Source: Pseudodesulfovibrio hydrargyri (GTDB taxonomy: Bacteria; Desulfobacterota; Desulfovibrionia; Desulfovibrionales; Desulfovibrionaceae). Taken from it: 64,000 bases of DNA. The notes under the pieces were generated by a model. That model ran no database searches. It had not been told where the DNA came from and saw only the letters and a list, made by a program, of their open reading frames with translations. Location: contig NZ_LKAQ01000004.1 in the NCBI RefSeq assembly GCF_001874525.1, positions 2,199,590-2,263,589 of the forward strand. The letters are read 5' to 3'. Made by a program: the position numbers and the translations under genes. Of this stretch, positions 63,358 to 64,000 are shown one piece after another. Position 1 is the stretch's first letter. Each line of letters opens with the position of its first letter.

Positions 63358-64000
63358 ATGTCTGGTTGCTCCCCTAAAGCCGCCCCGATGGCGCATGGGA
63401 AACACGATGTCGTAGTTGATCCGGTCACCAGGATCGAGGGTCACCTGCGCATCGAGGCCGTGGTCGAAGATGGCAAAATCGTGGACGTCCGCAGCAGCTC
63501 CCAGCTGTTCCGCGGTCTGGAGATCATCCTGAAAGGCCGTGATCCCCGCGATGCCCAGCACTTCACCCAGCGCTCCTGCGGCGTCTGCACCTACGTGCAC
63601 GCGCTCGCTTCCGTCCGCTGCGTCGACAATGCCGTCGGCGTGGACAAGGAACTGCCCCACAACGCGACCATCATCCGCAACCTGGTGCTGGCCGCCCAGT
63701 TCATGCACGACCACATCGTGCATTTCTATCACCTGCATGCCCTGGACTTCGTCGACGTCACCGGCTGTCTGTCCGCCGACGTCAACAAGACCGCTGAAAT
63801 CGCCGCCGCCGTCGCCAAGACCGTGCGCCCCGATCCCAAGATCGTCACCTCCAAGGAAGACCTTCAGAAGACCAAGGACACCGTCAAGAGCATCGTCGAC
63901 TCCGGCCGTCTGGGCATCTTCACCAACGCCTACTTCCTCGGCGGACACCCGGCCTACGTGCTGCCGCCCGAGGTCAACCTGCTGGCCACCAACCACTACC
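63358..64000 (+). CDS. hynA: Periplasmic [NiFe] hydrogenase large subunit, 3' end outside the window
   Basis: The first 214 residues of the catalytic subunit. VVVDPVTRIEGHLRIEAVVEDG and RSCGVCTYVHALASVRCVD are seen; the latter carries the N-terminal pair of Ni-Fe ligands (CxxC). The sequence HFYHLHALDFVDVTGCL and IFTNAYFLGGHPAY follows HynA, not the selenium form. The very N terminus, MSGCSPKAAP, however, resembles HysA of the [NiFeSe] enzyme. The C-terminal CxxC lies beyond 64000. AAGGAGG precedes the ATG. Confidence 0.96.
   Translation, partial: MSGCSPKAAPMAHGKHDVVVDPVTRIEGHLRIEAVVEDGKIVDVRSSSQLFRGLEIILKGRDPRDAQHFTQRSCGVCTYVHALASVRCVDNAVGVDKELPHNATIIRNLVLAAQFMHDHIVHFYHLHALDFVDVTGCLSADVNKTAEIAAAVAKTVRPDPKIVTSKEDLQKTKDTVKSIVDSGRLGIFTNAYFLGGHPAYVLPPEVNLLATNHY

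Overview
This is a GC-rich (roughly 65%) chromosomal window from an anaerobic sulfate reducer of the Desulfovibrionales; a Pseudodesulfovibrio or Desulfovibrio relative is most likely. The evidence is a Tat-exported periplasmic [NiFe] hydrogenase (hynB-hynA, at the right edge), an aromatic amino acid operon that opens with the archaeal-type pair ADH synthase and dehydroquinate synthase II, two hemerythrin-domain proteins (one a DcrH-like chemoreceptor), and many c-di-GMP proteins. The assignment rests on gene content and remembered family sequences, not on a search.

Layout. 1-6.2 kb is an accessory region of lower GC: an IS1595-type transposase, a probable type II restriction-modification pair, an exported protein and an AT-rich orphan gene. 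6.2-18.5 kb is one minus-strand aromatic biosynthesis operon, in transcription order: leader peptide, ADH synthase, DHQ synthase II, pheA, aroA, tyrA, trpE, G, D, C, F, B, A. Divergent from it is amtB-glnK behind a sigma-54 promoter. 20.6-27 kb holds an EAL phosphodiesterase, panC-panD-metK and a degenerate GGDEF/TPR protein. 27-47.9 kb holds a hemerythrin chemoreceptor, an M48 protease, several hypotheticals, a LysR regulator with a palindromic operator, a DUF3800-like AT-rich gene, groES-groEL, a bacteriohemerythrin, a fused acyltransferase that may make ornithine lipid, a DsbA-like lipoprotein, opgG, a LOG protein, a threonine aldolase and two small glycosyltransferase-type genes. 48-56.5 kb holds nhaA, a frameshifted choice-of-anchor I gene, and the minus-strand cluster rpmH-rnpA-yidD-yidC-jag-mnmE. 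56.7-61.8 kb holds a LUD-domain protein, a UPF0280 protein, a GNAT, a Crp-like protein, a PAS/GGDEF cyclase and a thiamine-binding protein. hynBA follows.

The most striking result is regulatory. The aromatic operon appears to carry two attenuators in series. The first is a 31-codon leader peptide (18339-18434, minus) with nine aromatic residues in an 11-residue stretch, followed by mutually exclusive antiterminator and terminator hairpins, just ahead of ADH synthase. The second lies at the tyrA-trpE junction. There tyrA itself seems to act as the trp leader: it ends with three consecutive Trp codons six codons before its stop, and its stop codon abuts a three-segment alternative-hairpin attenuator with a terminal U-tract. 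Shared early genes would thus answer to Phe, Tyr and Trp, and the trp genes would answer to Trp alone.

A second theme is a dispersed intergenic element in eight copies. It combines a GCCTCCGGCGG box, a variable long hairpin, an AAACTTTTT box and a small TTC-loop hairpin whose stem covaries between copies. Other points of note are rnpA without any ATG, GTG or TTG start, a P-II protein lacking Tyr51, and a single-base frameshift in an exported beta-propeller gene. No rRNA, tRNA or CRISPR array was seen.
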